From assembly GCF_050315115.1 (NCBI RefSeq), contig NZ_JBNPOJ010000008.1, positions 1 through 64,000 on the forward strand: a stretch of 64,000 bases of DNA, given 5' to 3'. The translations under genes and the position numbers were made by a program. Each line of letters begins with the position of its first letter. Position 1 is the stretch's first letter. Below are positions 43,855 through 52,646 of this stretch, piece by piece. Under the pieces are notes generated by a model. That model worked only from the letters and a program-made list of their open reading frames with translations, was not told the origin of the DNA and did no database searches. Origin of the DNA: Peptoniphilus_A sp022767005 (GTDB taxonomy: Bacteria; Bacillota; Clostridia; Tissierellales; Peptoniphilaceae).

Positions 43855-44654
43855 CAAATCTCCTCAATGATTTCTTTTAAAAGTTCTTTAAATTTGCCTG
43901 CAACTTCTTTTCCAACTTCCACAACTTCTGCGTGATTAAGTGGTGTATCTAGGATTCCTGTACCCATATTTGTAATTGTTGAAATCCCTAAAATTTTAAG
44001 TCCTCTGTGCCTTGCAATAATTGCTTCTGGAACAGTGCTCATTCCAACGGCATCCGCTCCAAGTATCCTTGCCATTCTAACTTCAGCAGCAGTTTCATAA
44101 GATGGCCCTGTAAAATACATATAGACACCTTTTCTTATGTTAATGCCAAGTTTTTTTGCAGAATTTTCAGCTATATTCACAAGTTCAGGAATGTATAAAT
44201 CAGTCATGTCTGGAAATCTTGGTCCAATAGTATCATCATTAGGTCCAATTAATGGATTTTTGCCCATTAAATTTATGTGGTCTGTAATAATCATTAGATC
44301 TGCCGGTTTAAAATCCGCGTTAACTCCACCTGCAGCATTAGTGAGGATTAATGTCTTAATTCCCAAATCTGCAAGAACTTTTATTGGATAAACTACATCA
44401 GAAATTTCGTAACCTTCGTAAAAATGAATTCTCCCCTTCATTACACAGACATTTTTTGAATTTATTTTTCCAAAAATTAATTTTCCATCATGACCTTTAA
44501 CTGTAGAAACTGGAAAACCTGGAATATCCTTATACGATATTTCAATTTTATTTTCGATTGAATCTGCAAAATCTCCAAGACCTGAACCTAGTACAATTCC
44601 AATTTCAGGCTCGACACTTATCTTTTCTCTTATATATTTAATAGAATTATCCAT
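43854..44654 (-). CDS. punA: purine-nucleoside phosphorylase
   Basis: A 266-residue trimeric-type PNP that splits inosine and guanosine with phosphate. The motifs GIVLGSGLGDFADSI, KGHDGKLIFG, GRIHFYEGY, LTNAAGGVN and MSTVPEAIIARH are all present. GGAGGAAAA precedes the ATG. It overlaps nudF by 8 bases upstream and pdp downstream; together they recycle ribose and deoxyribose from nucleosides. Confidence 0.96.
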   Translation of the reverse strand: MDNSIKYIREKISVEPEIGIVLGSGLGDFADSIENKIEISYKDIPGFPVSTVKGHDGKLIFGKINSKNVCVMKGRIHFYEGYEISDVVYPIKVLADLGIKTLILTNAAGGVNADFKPADLMIITDHINLMGKNPLIGPNDDTIGPRFPDMTDLYIPELVNIAENSAKKLGINIRKGVYMYFTGPSYETAAEVRMARILGADAVGMSTVPEAIIARHRGLKILGISTITNMGTGILDTPLNHAEVVEVGKEVAGKFKELLKEIIEEI

Positions 44655-45198
44655 TTTTCCTCCTAAAATTATTGTAATACAAAATTCCTGCGACAGTTTT
44701 TGAATCGATTATCTCCCCTAAGTTTATTAATTTTAAAGCTTCATCAAATTTTACTTTTTCTACTGTCAAATGTTCAAACTCGTCGAGATGCTGATCTCCT
44801 GCAGTAAGTCCTTCTGCGTAAAAAATAAATAATTTTTCATTTGTAAATCCTGGAGATGAATAAATTTCAAGCAAATAATCAGATTTTTTTGCATCATAAC
44901 CAGTTTCTTCTTTTAACTCTCGAAGAGCCGCCTTTTGTGGTTCTTCTCCAAAATCTACCATTCCTGCTGGAAGTTCGTAAATCTCTTTATCAATAGCCTT
45001 TCTATATTGCTTTATTAAAATAATTTCGTCATTTTCAGTAATTGCAACTATGCCAACAGCAGGTTGTCTTTCCACAATTTCTCTTTTAGTATACTTTTGA
45101 CCTTCCATCTCAACTGTATCTACTCTAAGTTGTAAGACCTTACCATCAAAAATCTTCGTGGATTTCATAGTTCTCTCTTCATAATTTGAATTTGCCAT
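44647..45198 (-). CDS. nudF: ADP-ribose pyrophosphatase, NUDIX family
   Basis: A 183-residue hydrolase with a perfect Nudix box (GMVDFGEEPQKAALRELKEE then TGY, about residues 79-103). The N-terminal beta-strands and ADP-ribose-type features fit NudF, which hydrolyses ADP-ribose to AMP and ribose-5-phosphate, consistent with its place beside punA and pdp. The ATG at 45198 has GGTGA upstream; an internal ATG ten codons later with GAGAG is also possible. Confidence 0.9.
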   Translation of the reverse strand: MANSNYEERTMKSTKIFDGKVLQLRVDTVEMEGQKYTKREIVERQPAVGIVAITENDEIILIKQYRKAIDKEIYELPAGMVDFGEEPQKAALRELKEETGYDAKKSDYLLEIYSSPGFTNEKLFIFYAEGLTAGDQHLDEFEHLTVEKVKFDEALKLINLGEIIDSKTVAGILYYNNFRRKNG

Positions 45199-46860
45199 TT
45201 AATCACCAATCATTTCCTTTGCAGTTTCTATTGCAACTTCACTTACATTCATACCGCCAATTAATCTTGCAACTTCTTGTACTCTTTGTTCATAATCTAA
45301 TTTATCAATTGTTGAAATTGTACTATTGTTTACCACATCTTTTTTAATTGCAAAATGTGTGTCTGCTAGTGCTACAATTTGTGGCAAGTGAGAAATTACT
45401 ATGACCTGTCTTTTTTTTGCAACTTCCTTTATTTTATTTCCAACAATTTGTGCAGTCTTTCCACTTATTCCCGTATCAATTTCGTCAAAAACAAGAGTAG
45501 GAATGTTATCTTTTTCAGCGATGATGCTCTTAAAACCAAGCATAATTCTACTCATCTCACCGCCAGATGCAACCTTTGCCAAAGGCATTAGATCCTGACC
45601 TAAGTTTGGCGCAATTAAAAATTCTATTTTGTCGATTCCATCGCTTGATAAATCTTTTTCTTTCAAGTCAATTTTAAATTTTGCATCTTTTATATTTAAT
45701 TTGTTGATTTCTTCTTCCACTTTTTTCTCTAAAACTCTTGCAGTCTTTTTTCTATTGTCGCTAATTTTTTTCGCAATCTTTAAAGCTTCATCTTCAAGAT
45801 TTTTTATTTTATTTAAAAGTTTTTGCAAGTTGTCTTCAAAATTTTGTAAAAAAACAAGCCTTTCATTTATTTCTTCGTAAAAAGAATTAATCTTTTTAAT
45901 ATTATTTCCATATTTTAATTTTAAATTATTTACTAAATCGATTCTTTCTCTTAGGTATTGGAGTTTTTCCTCGTCCACTTCTCTCGAATTAATATATTTG
46001 TCAAGCTCCTTTGCGATATCAGATAATCTATATCTAATATCTTCAAGTTCTTCCTCAGTTGCTTTTAAATCTTTGTTGAACTTTGTAACATCAACTATAT
46101 TTACAATTATTTTATCTAAAATATCTTCAGCAGATACATTTTCGTAACCGTCATTAATAAGCGCCTTTGCTTCTGATAATTTTATTAAAGTGTCAGTCAT
46201 ATTGTTTAAAACATTGAAGTCGTCGTAGAGTTCTTGGTCGTCATAATCAGTTAAAGCCGCATCTTCAATTTCCTTGATTTGATACTCTAATAAATCCATT
46301 TCTCTATCTTTGTTTTTTTCTAAACTTGACTTTTCTTGGTATTCACTTCTTAAATCATTTATTTCTTGAACAATTTGTCTTATTTTTAAAAGTAAATCTC
46401 TTTGCTCTTTGCCAGAAAAATCATCAATTAATTTCATCTGATTTTTATTGTCCATAAGTGAAATAGACTCATGTTGTGCAAAAATATCAATTAAATGTGT
46501 TGAAATTTTTGATAAAATTTGAGAAGTAACAGTCCTGTTGTTCACTCTAGTAATAGAAGGCCCTTTTTCTCTAATTTCCTTTGAAATTACTATTAAATCA
46601 CCTGAATCAATTCCATATTCAGATAAAAGATTTTTTGTCTCATCATCATATGAGGAAAACACAGCCTCTATAAAAGCCCTATCTTTTCCCTTCTTTATAA
46701 TATCCTTATTCGCTCTTTGTCCAAGGACAAGTCCCAGAGAATCTATGATAATTGATTTACCAGAACCAGTTTCTCCAGTTAATACGTTTAAACCAGTTTC
46801 AAACTCAATTTTCATATTTTCAATTATTGCAAAATTTTCGATATTTAACTCTAAAAGCAT
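45199..46860 (-). CDS. recN: DNA repair protein RecN
   Basis: A 553-residue SMC-like ATPase recruited early to double-strand breaks. Walker A is TGETGSGKSIIIDSLGL near the N-terminus, a long coiled coil fills about 160-380, and the ABC signature ASGGEMSRIMLGF with Walker B LVFDEIDTGISG lies near the C-terminus. It follows tlyA with 7 bases between, as in many Firmicutes, but the usual argR between them is missing. Confidence 0.96.
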   Translation of the reverse strand: MLLELNIENFAIIENMKIEFETGLNVLTGETGSGKSIIIDSLGLVLGQRANKDIIKKGKDRAFIEAVFSSYDDETKNLLSEYGIDSGDLIVISKEIREKGPSITRVNNRTVTSQILSKISTHLIDIFAQHESISLMDNKNQMKLIDDFSGKEQRDLLLKIRQIVQEINDLRSEYQEKSSLEKNKDREMDLLEYQIKEIEDAALTDYDDQELYDDFNVLNNMTDTLIKLSEAKALINDGYENVSAEDILDKIIVNIVDVTKFNKDLKATEEELEDIRYRLSDIAKELDKYINSREVDEEKLQYLRERIDLVNNLKLKYGNNIKKINSFYEEINERLVFLQNFEDNLQKLLNKIKNLEDEALKIAKKISDNRKKTARVLEKKVEEEINKLNIKDAKFKIDLKEKDLSSDGIDKIEFLIAPNLGQDLMPLAKVASGGEMSRIMLGFKSIIAEKDNIPTLVFDEIDTGISGKTAQIVGNKIKEVAKKRQVIVISHLPQIVALADTHFAIKKDVVNNSTISTIDKLDYEQRVQEVARLIGGMNVSEVAIETAKEMIGD

Positions 46861-46867
46861 TTTTCAC

Positions 46868-47668
46868 CTAATCATTTAAATTTTCATAAGCACTATTTAC
46901 AATTTCACTTGCATCAAAGTTTTCATTAGTTTTATCAGAATTTGACAAATAAATTAAAAATTCAATATTGCCACTTGTTCCCTTTATTGGAGAATTTGTC
47001 AAAGCTAAAATATTTAAATCTAATTCTTTTGCAAGCTCAATTATTTTTTCAATAACTTCAATATGTACCTTTTTATCTCTTACAATTCCACCTTTGCCAA
47101 CTTTTCCCTTTCCTGCCTCAAATTGTGGCTTTATTAATGCGACAATTTTGCCCTTTTCACCACAAATTTTCTTTGCAATAGGAAGTACAAGTTCAAGGGA
47201 AATAAAGGAAACGTCAATGGAAATAAAATCTACTTCTTCAGAAATTAATTCTGTATCAAAATATCTAATATTTGTTCTTTCAAGTGATACAACTCTATCG
47301 TCCATTCTAAGTTTATAATCAAGTTGATTGTATCCAACGTCAATGGCATAAACTTTTTTTGCACCATGTTTTAACATACAATGTGTAAAACCACCAGTTG
47401 ATGCACCTATATCAACGCATACAGAATCTCTTAGGTCTATTTCATAATCGTCAATCATCTTTTCTAGCTTATGACCTCCTCTTGAGACAAAGGTGTCTTC
47501 TAAGCCCTTAATATATATTTTTACATCGTCTTTTAATTGCGCTCCTGGCTTTTCCACTCTTTCAGTGCCTATAAAAACCTTGCCTTCCATTATTAATCTC
47601 TTGGCTTTTTCTCGTGAATCGATTAAGCCTTTTTCAACTAATAATACATCTGCACGTGTTTTTGCCAT
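46868..47668 (-). CDS. tlyA: TlyA family rRNA (cytidine-2'-O)-methyltransferase
   Basis: A 266-residue protein with an N-terminal S4 RNA-binding domain (RADVLLVEKGLIDSREKAKRL) and an FtsJ-type Rossmann methyltransferase (CVDIGASTGGFTHCMLKHGA). TlyA methylates 16S C1409 and 23S C1920, which sensitises cells to capreomycin in some species. TAGGAG precedes the ATG. It is directly downstream of ispA. Confidence 0.94.
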   Translation of the reverse strand: MAKTRADVLLVEKGLIDSREKAKRLIMEGKVFIGTERVEKPGAQLKDDVKIYIKGLEDTFVSRGGHKLEKMIDDYEIDLRDSVCVDIGASTGGFTHCMLKHGAKKVYAIDVGYNQLDYKLRMDDRVVSLERTNIRYFDTELISEEVDFISIDVSFISLELVLPIAKKICGEKGKIVALIKPQFEAGKGKVGKGGIVRDKKVHIEVIEKIIELAKELDLNILALTNSPIKGTSGNIEFLIYLSNSDKTNENFDASEIVNSAYENLND

Positions 47669-48525
47669 TATCTGCTCCTATTTATTAACTTCGCAACAAA
47701 ACTTTTTAGCAAGTTGTCTTTAAGTTCAAGACCTTCTAATGCATCATAAGAAATCTTTGTCAATTCAATAATTTCATTTTTTAGTTCCTCTTTACTCTTG
47801 AAGTAAAGCATATTTATTTCACCACTGTCTGGATCCTTGTCTTCATCAAGAAGATCGTCTTCAAATTGATATGCAATACCAATGGATTCGCCAAACTTAG
47901 AAAGTTTTGTGATGTTGTCCGCTTCTACACCTGCAATTATGCCTCCAACTACGACAGAAGCCTTAATGAGAGCACCTGTTTTTAGTTTGTACATATTTTC
48001 GCAAATTTCTTCGGTATAATCTGAAACATTAAAATCTATGTCAATAGTTTGTCCACCAATCATCCCATTTACACCAGTTGCGTTGTAAATATATTTCATT
48101 GCCCTTATTGCAAGTTTTAGGTCATTGATATCTTCAATGTTTTCAATATGTCTTAGGAGAATTTCCATGGACATATTTAAAAGTCCATCTCCAGCTAAAA
48201 TTGCAATTCCCTCAGTGTAAACCTTGTGATTAGTTGGCTTTTCTCTTCTAAAATCATCATTATCCATTGCAGGAAGATCATCATGAATTAGAGAATAAGT
48301 ATGTATCATTTCGATTGCAGCAGCAAAGGGAAGAATTTTATCCAAATTATCATCTGAAAATTCGCAAAAAGTCAAGAGAGTTAACATCGGTCTAATTCTC
48401 TTTCCGCCAGAAAATAATGAATATTTCATAGAATCAATGACTTTATGTTGTGAACTTTCGTCGTATTCAAGTAATGAACCTAAATAATTGTTAAATTTTT
48501 CAAGTAAATTATCTATATCTGTCAT
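47668..48525 (-). CDS. ispA: polyprenyl synthetase, farnesyl diphosphate synthase type
   Basis: A 285-residue isoprenyl diphosphate synthase. The first Asp-rich motif is DDLPAMD (about 84-90) and the second DDLLDEDKD (about 225); FSGGKRIRPML and GGQTIDI complete the active site. It makes farnesyl or geranyl diphosphate for quinones, undecaprenol and other lipids, downstream of the IspH part of the fusion at 34845. It overlaps xseB by 17 bases and tlyA by one. Confidence 0.95.
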   Translation of the reverse strand: MTDIDNLLEKFNNYLGSLLEYDESSQHKVIDSMKYSLFSGGKRIRPMLTLLTFCEFSDDNLDKILPFAAAIEMIHTYSLIHDDLPAMDNDDFRREKPTNHKVYTEGIAILAGDGLLNMSMEILLRHIENIEDINDLKLAIRAMKYIYNATGVNGMIGGQTIDIDFNVSDYTEEICENMYKLKTGALIKASVVVGGIIAGVEADNITKLSKFGESIGIAYQFEDDLLDEDKDPDSGEINMLYFKSKEELKNEIIELTKISYDALEGLELKDNLLKSFVAKLINRSR

Positions 48526-48733
48526 CTTTATTGTCCTCTATATATTTAGAATTTTCTTCTGCAATAGTTTTTATTTTTCCTTCGTATGCCTTTAATGTAT
48601 TGTTCAAATACTTATAAAGTTCAATGCCTTCTTCGTATTTTTTTATGGAATCTTCAAGACTAATGTCCTTAGACTCAAGCTCCTTTATAATTTTTTCAAG
48701 CTCTCTAAAAGAACTTTCATAATCTTTTTGCAT
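48509..48733 (-). CDS. xseB: exodeoxyribonuclease VII small subunit
   Basis: A 74-residue helical subunit with the typical ESSFRELEKIIKELESKDIS and DSIKKYEEGIELYKYLN patterns. It pairs with XseA to degrade single-stranded DNA. It follows xseA with no gap and overlaps ispA. Confidence 0.95.
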   Translation of the reverse strand: MQKDYESSFRELEKIIKELESKDISLEDSIKKYEEGIELYKYLNNTLKAYEGKIKTIAEENSKYIEDNKDDRYR

Positions 48734-50185
48734 CTAATCCCTCATTTCCACCTTTTGAACCTTTGATTTCACACTGCCATCCTTAAATTTTAGAGAAATA
48801 ATTTCTCCAATTTTAGCATTTTTAGCAGAATTTATCTCTAAGCCATCCTCTGTAAAAATCTCAACTTTATTAATCTTATTATAGGCTGAATTTAGTCTAA
48901 TATTTAAAAAATTTAGCCTTTCTTTCTCATTTTTTAATCTCTCTTCTAAACCGTAATTTAAAATAAATTTTTCATAGTTCTTAAATTTGTCAAATTTATC
49001 TTTAATTTGTGAATTAAAATAATAATTTAAAAATTTTTTATTAAAATCTAAACTTTCTCTATTTTTACTGATTTTAGAATTTAATTTTACAGAAATATTT
49101 TTAAGCCTATAAGAATAATTTTCAATTTCCTTTGACTTATTAAGCTTGAAATTTTGCAAATAAAATCTCTTCTTTTGAAGTTCATAACCATAAGCCTGCA
49201 AAATCTTTTTCATAGAATTATTTAGTAAAGTCTCTCTATATAAAAGATCACGAGTCATAAAATTTATCTTGTGAACTTGATTTTTTAGAGAAATATTTTT
49301 GTACAAATTAAGAAGTTTTAGATGACTGTAACTAATTCTTCTCTCCATTAAATTATTCAAATCTGATAATTTTTTAGATAATTGTGATAAAATTTCATCT
49401 TCACTAATTGTAGCAAGTTCAGCTGCATTAGTAGGTGTCGCTGCCCTAAGATCCGATACAAAATCACATATTGTGTAGTCAATTTCGTGCCCTACTGCAG
49501 AAATAACTGGTATTTTTGACGCAAAAATTTCTCTAGCAAGTTTTTCATCGTTAAAGACAAATAAATCTTCAAAACTTCCACCGCCACGAGCGATTATTAT
49601 AGTGTCTACTATGTTTACTTCGTTGAAATATTTTACACCGCTAATCAAATTACAACTAGCTGCATCACCTTGAACAAGACTTGGAAAAATATAAATATCA
49701 CAGGTTTTATTTCTTTTTCTAAAAAGATTTACAACATCTTTTATGGCTGCACCACTTGTAGAAGTAATTAATCCAATAGAAGACGGATACTTCTTGATTT
49801 TTTTCTTATGAGAAGCATCAAAAAGCCCCTCATTGCTTAGTTTTTCCTTTAATTTCAAATATTTTTGGTAGAGATTACCCTTGCCATCTAGCTTGATTTC
49901 AGTAGCATACAAAAAAATTCTGCCACTTCTCTCGTAATAAGTAACAGTTCCCCTTGCCATAACATTGACGCCATCAAGTAATTCAACTTTTACATCATCT
50001 TGACTTGCCATTGCATCAATTCGTGCAAACTTATCCTTTAAGGAAAAATAAATATTACCATTGTTATGAATATTCACATTTGTAACTTCGCCAGTAATGG
50101 TAATATCTCTTAGGATGTAATCCATTGAAATCAGCTTTTTGATGTAATTATTCAGTTCACTTACATTAAAAGCAGCCTTTGCCAA
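48734..50185 (-). CDS. xseA: exodeoxyribonuclease VII large subunit
   Basis: A 483-residue nuclease: N-terminal OB fold (VSELNNYIKKLISMDYILRDITITGEVTNV), catalytic domain with GLITSTSGAAIKDV and ARGGGSFEDL plus AVGHEIDYTICDFVSDLRAATPT, and a long Lys-rich coiled coil (about 280-430). The start codon is TTG with AGGAG eight bases upstream. It sits in the nusB-xseA-xseB-ispA run typical of Firmicutes. Confidence 0.96.
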   Translation of the reverse strand: MAKAAFNVSELNNYIKKLISMDYILRDITITGEVTNVNIHNNGNIYFSLKDKFARIDAMASQDDVKVELLDGVNVMARGTVTYYERSGRIFLYATEIKLDGKGNLYQKYLKLKEKLSNEGLFDASHKKKIKKYPSSIGLITSTSGAAIKDVVNLFRKRNKTCDIYIFPSLVQGDAASCNLISGVKYFNEVNIVDTIIIARGGGSFEDLFVFNDEKLAREIFASKIPVISAVGHEIDYTICDFVSDLRAATPTNAAELATISEDEILSQLSKKLSDLNNLMERRISYSHLKLLNLYKNISLKNQVHKINFMTRDLLYRETLLNNSMKKILQAYGYELQKKRFYLQNFKLNKSKEIENYSYRLKNISVKLNSKISKNRESLDFNKKFLNYYFNSQIKDKFDKFKNYEKFILNYGLEERLKNEKERLNFLNIRLNSAYNKINKVEIFTEDGLEINSAKNAKIGEIISLKFKDGSVKSKVQKVEMRD

Positions 50186-50186
50186 A

Positions 50187-50585
50187 TTAAAAACTCCTAT
50201 AAATAGTTCCCAAAATTCCGTTAATAAATTTAGGTGAATCGTCGGAACTATATAGCCTTGCTATTTCAACAGCTTCGTTAATAGAAACCTCAGGTGGAAT
50301 GTCGTCTTTATATAAAAATTCATAGACAGCAATTCTTAAAATTTGTCTATCCACCTTTGCAAGCCTAGCCATAGTCCAGCCCTTTAAATTCTTTTCAATT
50401 GTCTCGTCAACAGTGTCAAGTTTTTTCAGAATATCTGGTATAACTCTATTGATATAGTCAGATTCATCACCTAAGAAGTGATTGTTTTCCATAAATAAAT
50501 TTAGATTCTCTAAAGAAAAATCATTATTTATATCCATGGAAAACAATGCCTGCATTGCGCCTATTCTTGCTTTTTTTCTACTCAT
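50187..50585 (-). CDS. nusB: transcription antitermination protein NusB
   Basis: A 132-residue all-helical protein that acts with NusE in rRNA antitermination. The start MSRKKARIGAMQALFSMDIN and the C-terminal VSINEAVEIARLYSSDDSPKFINGILG (quoted in part) are diagnostic. It overlaps the Asp23 gene by four bases and precedes xseA by one base. Confidence 0.96.
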   Translation of the reverse strand: MSRKKARIGAMQALFSMDINNDFSLENLNLFMENNHFLGDESDYINRVIPDILKKLDTVDETIEKNLKGWTMARLAKVDRQILRIAVYEFLYKDDIPPEVSINEAVEIARLYSSDDSPKFINGILGTIYRSF

Positions 50586-50968
50586 TTTACAATCGTCTTT
50601 TCAGAATTTTTAACAGCGATGCCTGATATATGAACATTCACTTCAACAACATCAAAGTCAGTCATATTTTCAATGGCTTCCTTAACTTGTGCTTGCACCC
50701 TTTCAGAAACCTCAACGATTTTTATTCCGTACTCAATAGTAATATATACATCTACAATAGTTTCTCTTTCGCCAATATTAACTTTAACGCCCCTATTGAA
50801 GTTTTTTGTATTCAAAATGTCAGTAACTTGAGACTTAAAGTTAGATCCAACTTTTACAACACCATCAACACTCTCAGCTGCAACAGACGCAACTGTAGCG
50901 ATGACATCTTCAGAAATTTTAACTTTACCTTCAGCCTCATTACCATTAACAAGATATTTATTATCCAC
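50582..50968 (-). CDS. Asp23/Gls24 family envelope stress protein (YqhY-like)
   Basis: A 128-residue Asp23-family protein, with GKVKISEDVIATVASVAAE and VDVYITIEYGIKIVEVSERV as family patterns. It is the YqhY type, which in Bacillus is encoded near nusB and affects lipid and envelope balance. The start codon is GTG with GGAGG six bases upstream. It is the second Asp23 paralogue of the window. Confidence 0.93.
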   Translation of the reverse strand: MDNKYLVNGNEAEGKVKISEDVIATVASVAAESVDGVVKVGSNFKSQVTDILNTKNFNRGVKVNIGERETIVDVYITIEYGIKIVEVSERVQAQVKEAIENMTDFDVVEVNVHISGIAVKNSEKTIVK

Positions 50969-51105
50969 TATTACACCTCCAAATTAACTAAAATAATTAT
51001 ACCAAATACTTTTTATATTATCAATTTATTGCACTTTTCCGCAATTTTTAAAGTTATAAAATCTTTCCTTTTTAGGATATAAGATAATTCAAAAAATTTT
51101 TACAA

Positions 51106-51157
51106 TAAAAAGCCTGTGGGCTAATATTTTACATCTACTAAATATAGTCCACAGGCT
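51106..51157 (-). terminator. truA terminator overlapping its 3' end
   Basis: AGCCTGTGG (within the last codons of truA) and CCACAGGCT (just after its stop) form a perfect 9-bp GC-rich stem with a loop of about 30 bases, followed by five T. A shorter AGCC-CACA-GGCT hairpin is an alternative inside it. Confidence 0.7.
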
Positions 51158-51852
51158 GGTGCTGTTGGTCCAGCAGCCTTTCTTTTTTTCATTATCAAGG
51201 CTTCTTTCATATATTCAATTTCTTTTTGACCTCTTCCAATTTCAAGAGCTGTCCCAGTAACTATGCGTATCATGTTTTTTAGAAAGCTCTTAGCAATAAA
51301 ATCTAAATACAAAAAATTTCCATCTTCAATTACGTCAATTTTTTCAATAGTTCTTATTGAATCTTTGACAACTGCACCCTTTCCCATAAAAGAATTGAAA
51401 TCATGTTCTCCAAGAAGATAGGATAGAGCCTTCCTCATTCTCTCTGGGTCAACTTCATAGGGGTACTCATAAGCTTTATTTAAAAGTAGAGCATTTCTAT
51501 ACCTAGAGCGGTGTACAACATAACGATATTTTTTTAACTTTGCATCATATCTTGCATGAAAATCATCAGAAACATATTTTGCTCCAACGACAGAAACATC
51601 TTCTGGTAAATTAAAATTTATAACTTTTGGAAGATTTCCAATGTCAATTGTCGTGTCTGAATAAAAATTTGCATACTGACCAAGAGCGTGAACCCCTCTG
51701 TCAGTTCTTCCTGCGTAAAAAATTTTTACTTCTTTATTTAAAGTTTTTGCTAGACCTTTATTTAGTTCTCCTTCCACAGTTCTCTCATCTGGTTGCAATT
51801 GAAAGCCATGAAATTTTGTGCCATCGTAGGTTATTTTTATTAAAATATTCAT
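51121..51852 (-). CDS. truA: tRNA pseudouridine(38-40) synthase
   Basis: A 243-residue enzyme that makes pseudouridine at positions 38-40 of the tRNA anticodon arm. The catalytic Asp is in AGRTDRGVHALGQ (about 47-59), and ITYDGTKFHGFQLQ and the C-terminal AGPTAPACGLYLVDVKY are typical. It ends the ecfA1-ecfA2-ecfT-truA unit, the usual location in Firmicutes, and overlaps ecfT by four bases. Confidence 0.96.
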   Translation of the reverse strand: MNILIKITYDGTKFHGFQLQPDERTVEGELNKGLAKTLNKEVKIFYAGRTDRGVHALGQYANFYSDTTIDIGNLPKVINFNLPEDVSVVGAKYVSDDFHARYDAKLKKYRYVVHRSRYRNALLLNKAYEYPYEVDPERMRKALSYLLGEHDFNSFMGKGAVVKDSIRTIEKIDVIEDGNFLYLDFIAKSFLKNMIRIVTGTALEIGRGQKEIEYMKEALIMKKRKAAGPTAPACGLYLVDVKY

Positions 51853-52646
51853 AATTTAGAAACCAAAATTATTGCTGCAAAAAATATTATATTGCCAACA
51901 AAAATAATTACATCCTTCTTGACTATTTTTGATGCATTCATCTTAGTCCTGCCATCTCCACCTTTGTAACATCTCGCTTCCATTGCTGTGGCAAGTTCTT
52001 CTGCTCTTCTAAAGGAATTTATAAAAAGAGGAACAAGTAATGGAACTAAATTTTTTGCACGCTTTACTATATTTCCCGATTCAAAATCTGCCCCTCTCGC
52101 CATTTGTGCCTTCATAATCTTGTCCGTTTCTTCAATTAGCGTTGGTATAAATCTAAGGGCAATTGTCATCATCATTGCTATCTCGTGACTAGGCACTCCA
52201 ATTTTTCTAAAAGGTCTTAGTAGCGACTCAATTCCGTCTGTTAATTCAATTGGAGAAGTCGTATAAGTAAGTAAACTTGTGCCAAGAACTAATAGAACAA
52301 GTCTTATGCCCATAAATACCGCAAGGTCAATCCCTGCTTGTGAAATTTTCAAAAATCCTAAAGTGTACTTAGCTTCACCTGGCGTGAAAAATAAATTTAT
52401 AATAAATGTTACAAGGATAATCCATCTCAATGGCTTAAGTCCACGAAGAACTAATCCCATTGGTAATTTTGCCACATAAATAATTAATAACAAATAAATT
52501 ACAACAGGTATATACATATAAATTGAACTAATAAAAAATAGCGATACAATGAATATCATCATTGTAAGAATTTTTAATTTTGGATCATACTTGTGAACTA
52601 GCGTTTCTCCAGGAAAGTATTGTCCAATTGTAATATCTTTAAACAC
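51849..52646 (-). CDS. ecfT: ECF transporter transmembrane component EcfT
   Basis: A 265-residue membrane protein with five or six transmembrane segments, the shared scaffold of energy-coupling-factor vitamin transporters. ITIGQYFPGETLVHKYDPKL is the typical start and the coupling helices carry ARG motifs (AQMARGADF, RCYKGG region). The GTG at 52646 is chosen since GAGAGG lies eight bases upstream and the product then begins MFKDITIGQYFPG; a GTG three codons earlier overlaps that site. No S-component is encoded nearby, so it is a shared group II module. Confidence 0.95.
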   Translation of the reverse strand: MFKDITIGQYFPGETLVHKYDPKLKILTMMIFIVSLFFISSIYMYIPVVIYLLLIIYVAKLPMGLVLRGLKPLRWIILVTFIINLFFTPGEAKYTLGFLKISQAGIDLAVFMGIRLVLLVLGTSLLTYTTSPIELTDGIESLLRPFRKIGVPSHEIAMMMTIALRFIPTLIEETDKIMKAQMARGADFESGNIVKRAKNLVPLLVPLFINSFRRAEELATAMEARCYKGGDGRTKMNASKIVKKDVIIFVGNIIFFAAIILVSKL

